Below are positions 63,533-64,000 of a stretch of 64,000 bases of DNA, in pieces. Both the position numbers and the translations under genes were made by a program. The DNA is taken from contig JAPFBL010000569.1 in assembly GCA_026182355.1 (NCBI GenBank), forward strand, positions 1 through 64,000, given 5' to 3'. The notes beneath the pieces were generated by a model that saw nothing but the letters and a program-made list of their open reading frames with translations, searched no databases and had not been told where the DNA came from. The stretch's first letter is position 1, and every line of letters starts with the position of its first letter. The DNA comes from Hermatobates lingyangjiaoensis (taxonomy: Eukaryota > Arthropoda > Insecta > Hemiptera > Hermatobatidae).

Positions 63533-64000
63533 TCTATATATAAAGTTCGTGAGTTTGTTTGTTTGTTTGTTCACCCATTTTCCGTGGAGGTAGAGACCTG
63601 AAATTAAATATATCTTCTTTAATAATGAATAATGAATAATATTATACCTGAATAATGTTAAATAAAAGAAAATTATCACTATATTTCCAAAATTAGAGCA
63701 AAGGGTAGTAAGTGTCTTGCGTGCTCGCCGATGATAGCAGTGCAAATGTATTATATATAAATGTAACAAACATTTTTTTTTTAATTTAATGTTTGCATTA
63801 TATAAACACTGGTAATAAACTAAAGGCATGGAACCAGGGTAGCCCACTGGCTATCGTGCTTACCGATGACAGCAGCACAAATAACTAAAAATATAAAAAA
63901 AATTTTTGAATTTAAAATTTGAATAATATAAACACTGGTAATAAAGTCAAGGCATGGAGTCAGAGTAGCCCAGGGGCTTGCGTGCTCGCTCATGACAGTA
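63533..64000 (+). mobile_element. Helitron-like element with minisatellite, cut by the window edge
   Basis: Starts tctatatataaagttcgtga after host a, then gtttgtttgttcaccc as at 16128. From about 63700 a unit of 126-136 bp repeats at least three times (cgtgctcgccgatgatagca, cgtgcttaccgatgacagca, cgtgctcgctcatgacagta) with ataaacactggtaataaa between. Helitron-derived elements with central minisatellites are known in invertebrates. The 3' end is outside. Confidence 0.65.

Overview
This window is AT-rich, intron-poor-looking eukaryotic DNA that is almost entirely transposable-element wreckage. The mix points to an invertebrate animal: Penelope-like elements (PLEs) with GIY-YIG endonuclease, Helitrons with minisatellite-bearing relatives, a Jockey-type LINE, tRNA-derived SINEs and many (TA)n tracts. 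I cannot name the species from sequence alone. No complete intact host gene is present. Two short reading frames with perfect splice borders, both on the minus strand and both phase 0 (22638-22730 and 32773-32937), are the only credible host exons. The second reads like a spectrin-repeat helix of the nesprin kind, so much of the window is probably intron of a minus-strand gene.

Layout. 1-102 is the end of a Helitron. 677-2503 is a 5'-truncated Jockey-type LINE (minus) with an open reverse-transcriptase frame. 2926-3402 is a 30-bp tandem array. 3437-7395 holds three PLE foldbacks. 7530-10280 is a cluster of Helitron copies with recognisable 3' hairpins, CTAG ends and helicase relics. 10340-18633 mixes short foldbacks, SINEs, a decayed Jockey fragment, a non-autonomous Helitron and an unclassified foldback that keeps one reading frame in both arms. 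18659-22209 is a pair of PLE foldbacks separated by (TA)n. 22815-36013 is a dense run of PLE foldbacks of at least six families plus the two exons. 36014-49700 is sparser, with old PLE and Helitron fragments. 49700-51262 and 56013-60948 belong to one non-coding family with palindromic ends. 62397-64000 ends with another short foldback, a PLE leader and a Helitron-like element with a ~130-bp minisatellite.

The most notable signal is that almost every foldback carries a hammerhead-ribozyme motif, usually one per arm. The core (CUGANGA ... GAAA) is constant between families, helix II changes by compensating substitutions, and helix III is always a loopless palindrome. The foldbacks share one architecture: two copies joined head to head, tails outward, usually into (TA)n, with one arm carrying an extra tail of about 35-43 nt. 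Four short foldbacks have clear 12-18-bp target-site duplications, so each inserted as a unit. A short family here called M (about 165-215 bp, 11 copies or pieces, no coding capacity) always breaks at the same point just upstream of the ribozyme and looks like a non-autonomous, ribozyme-bearing PLE derivative.
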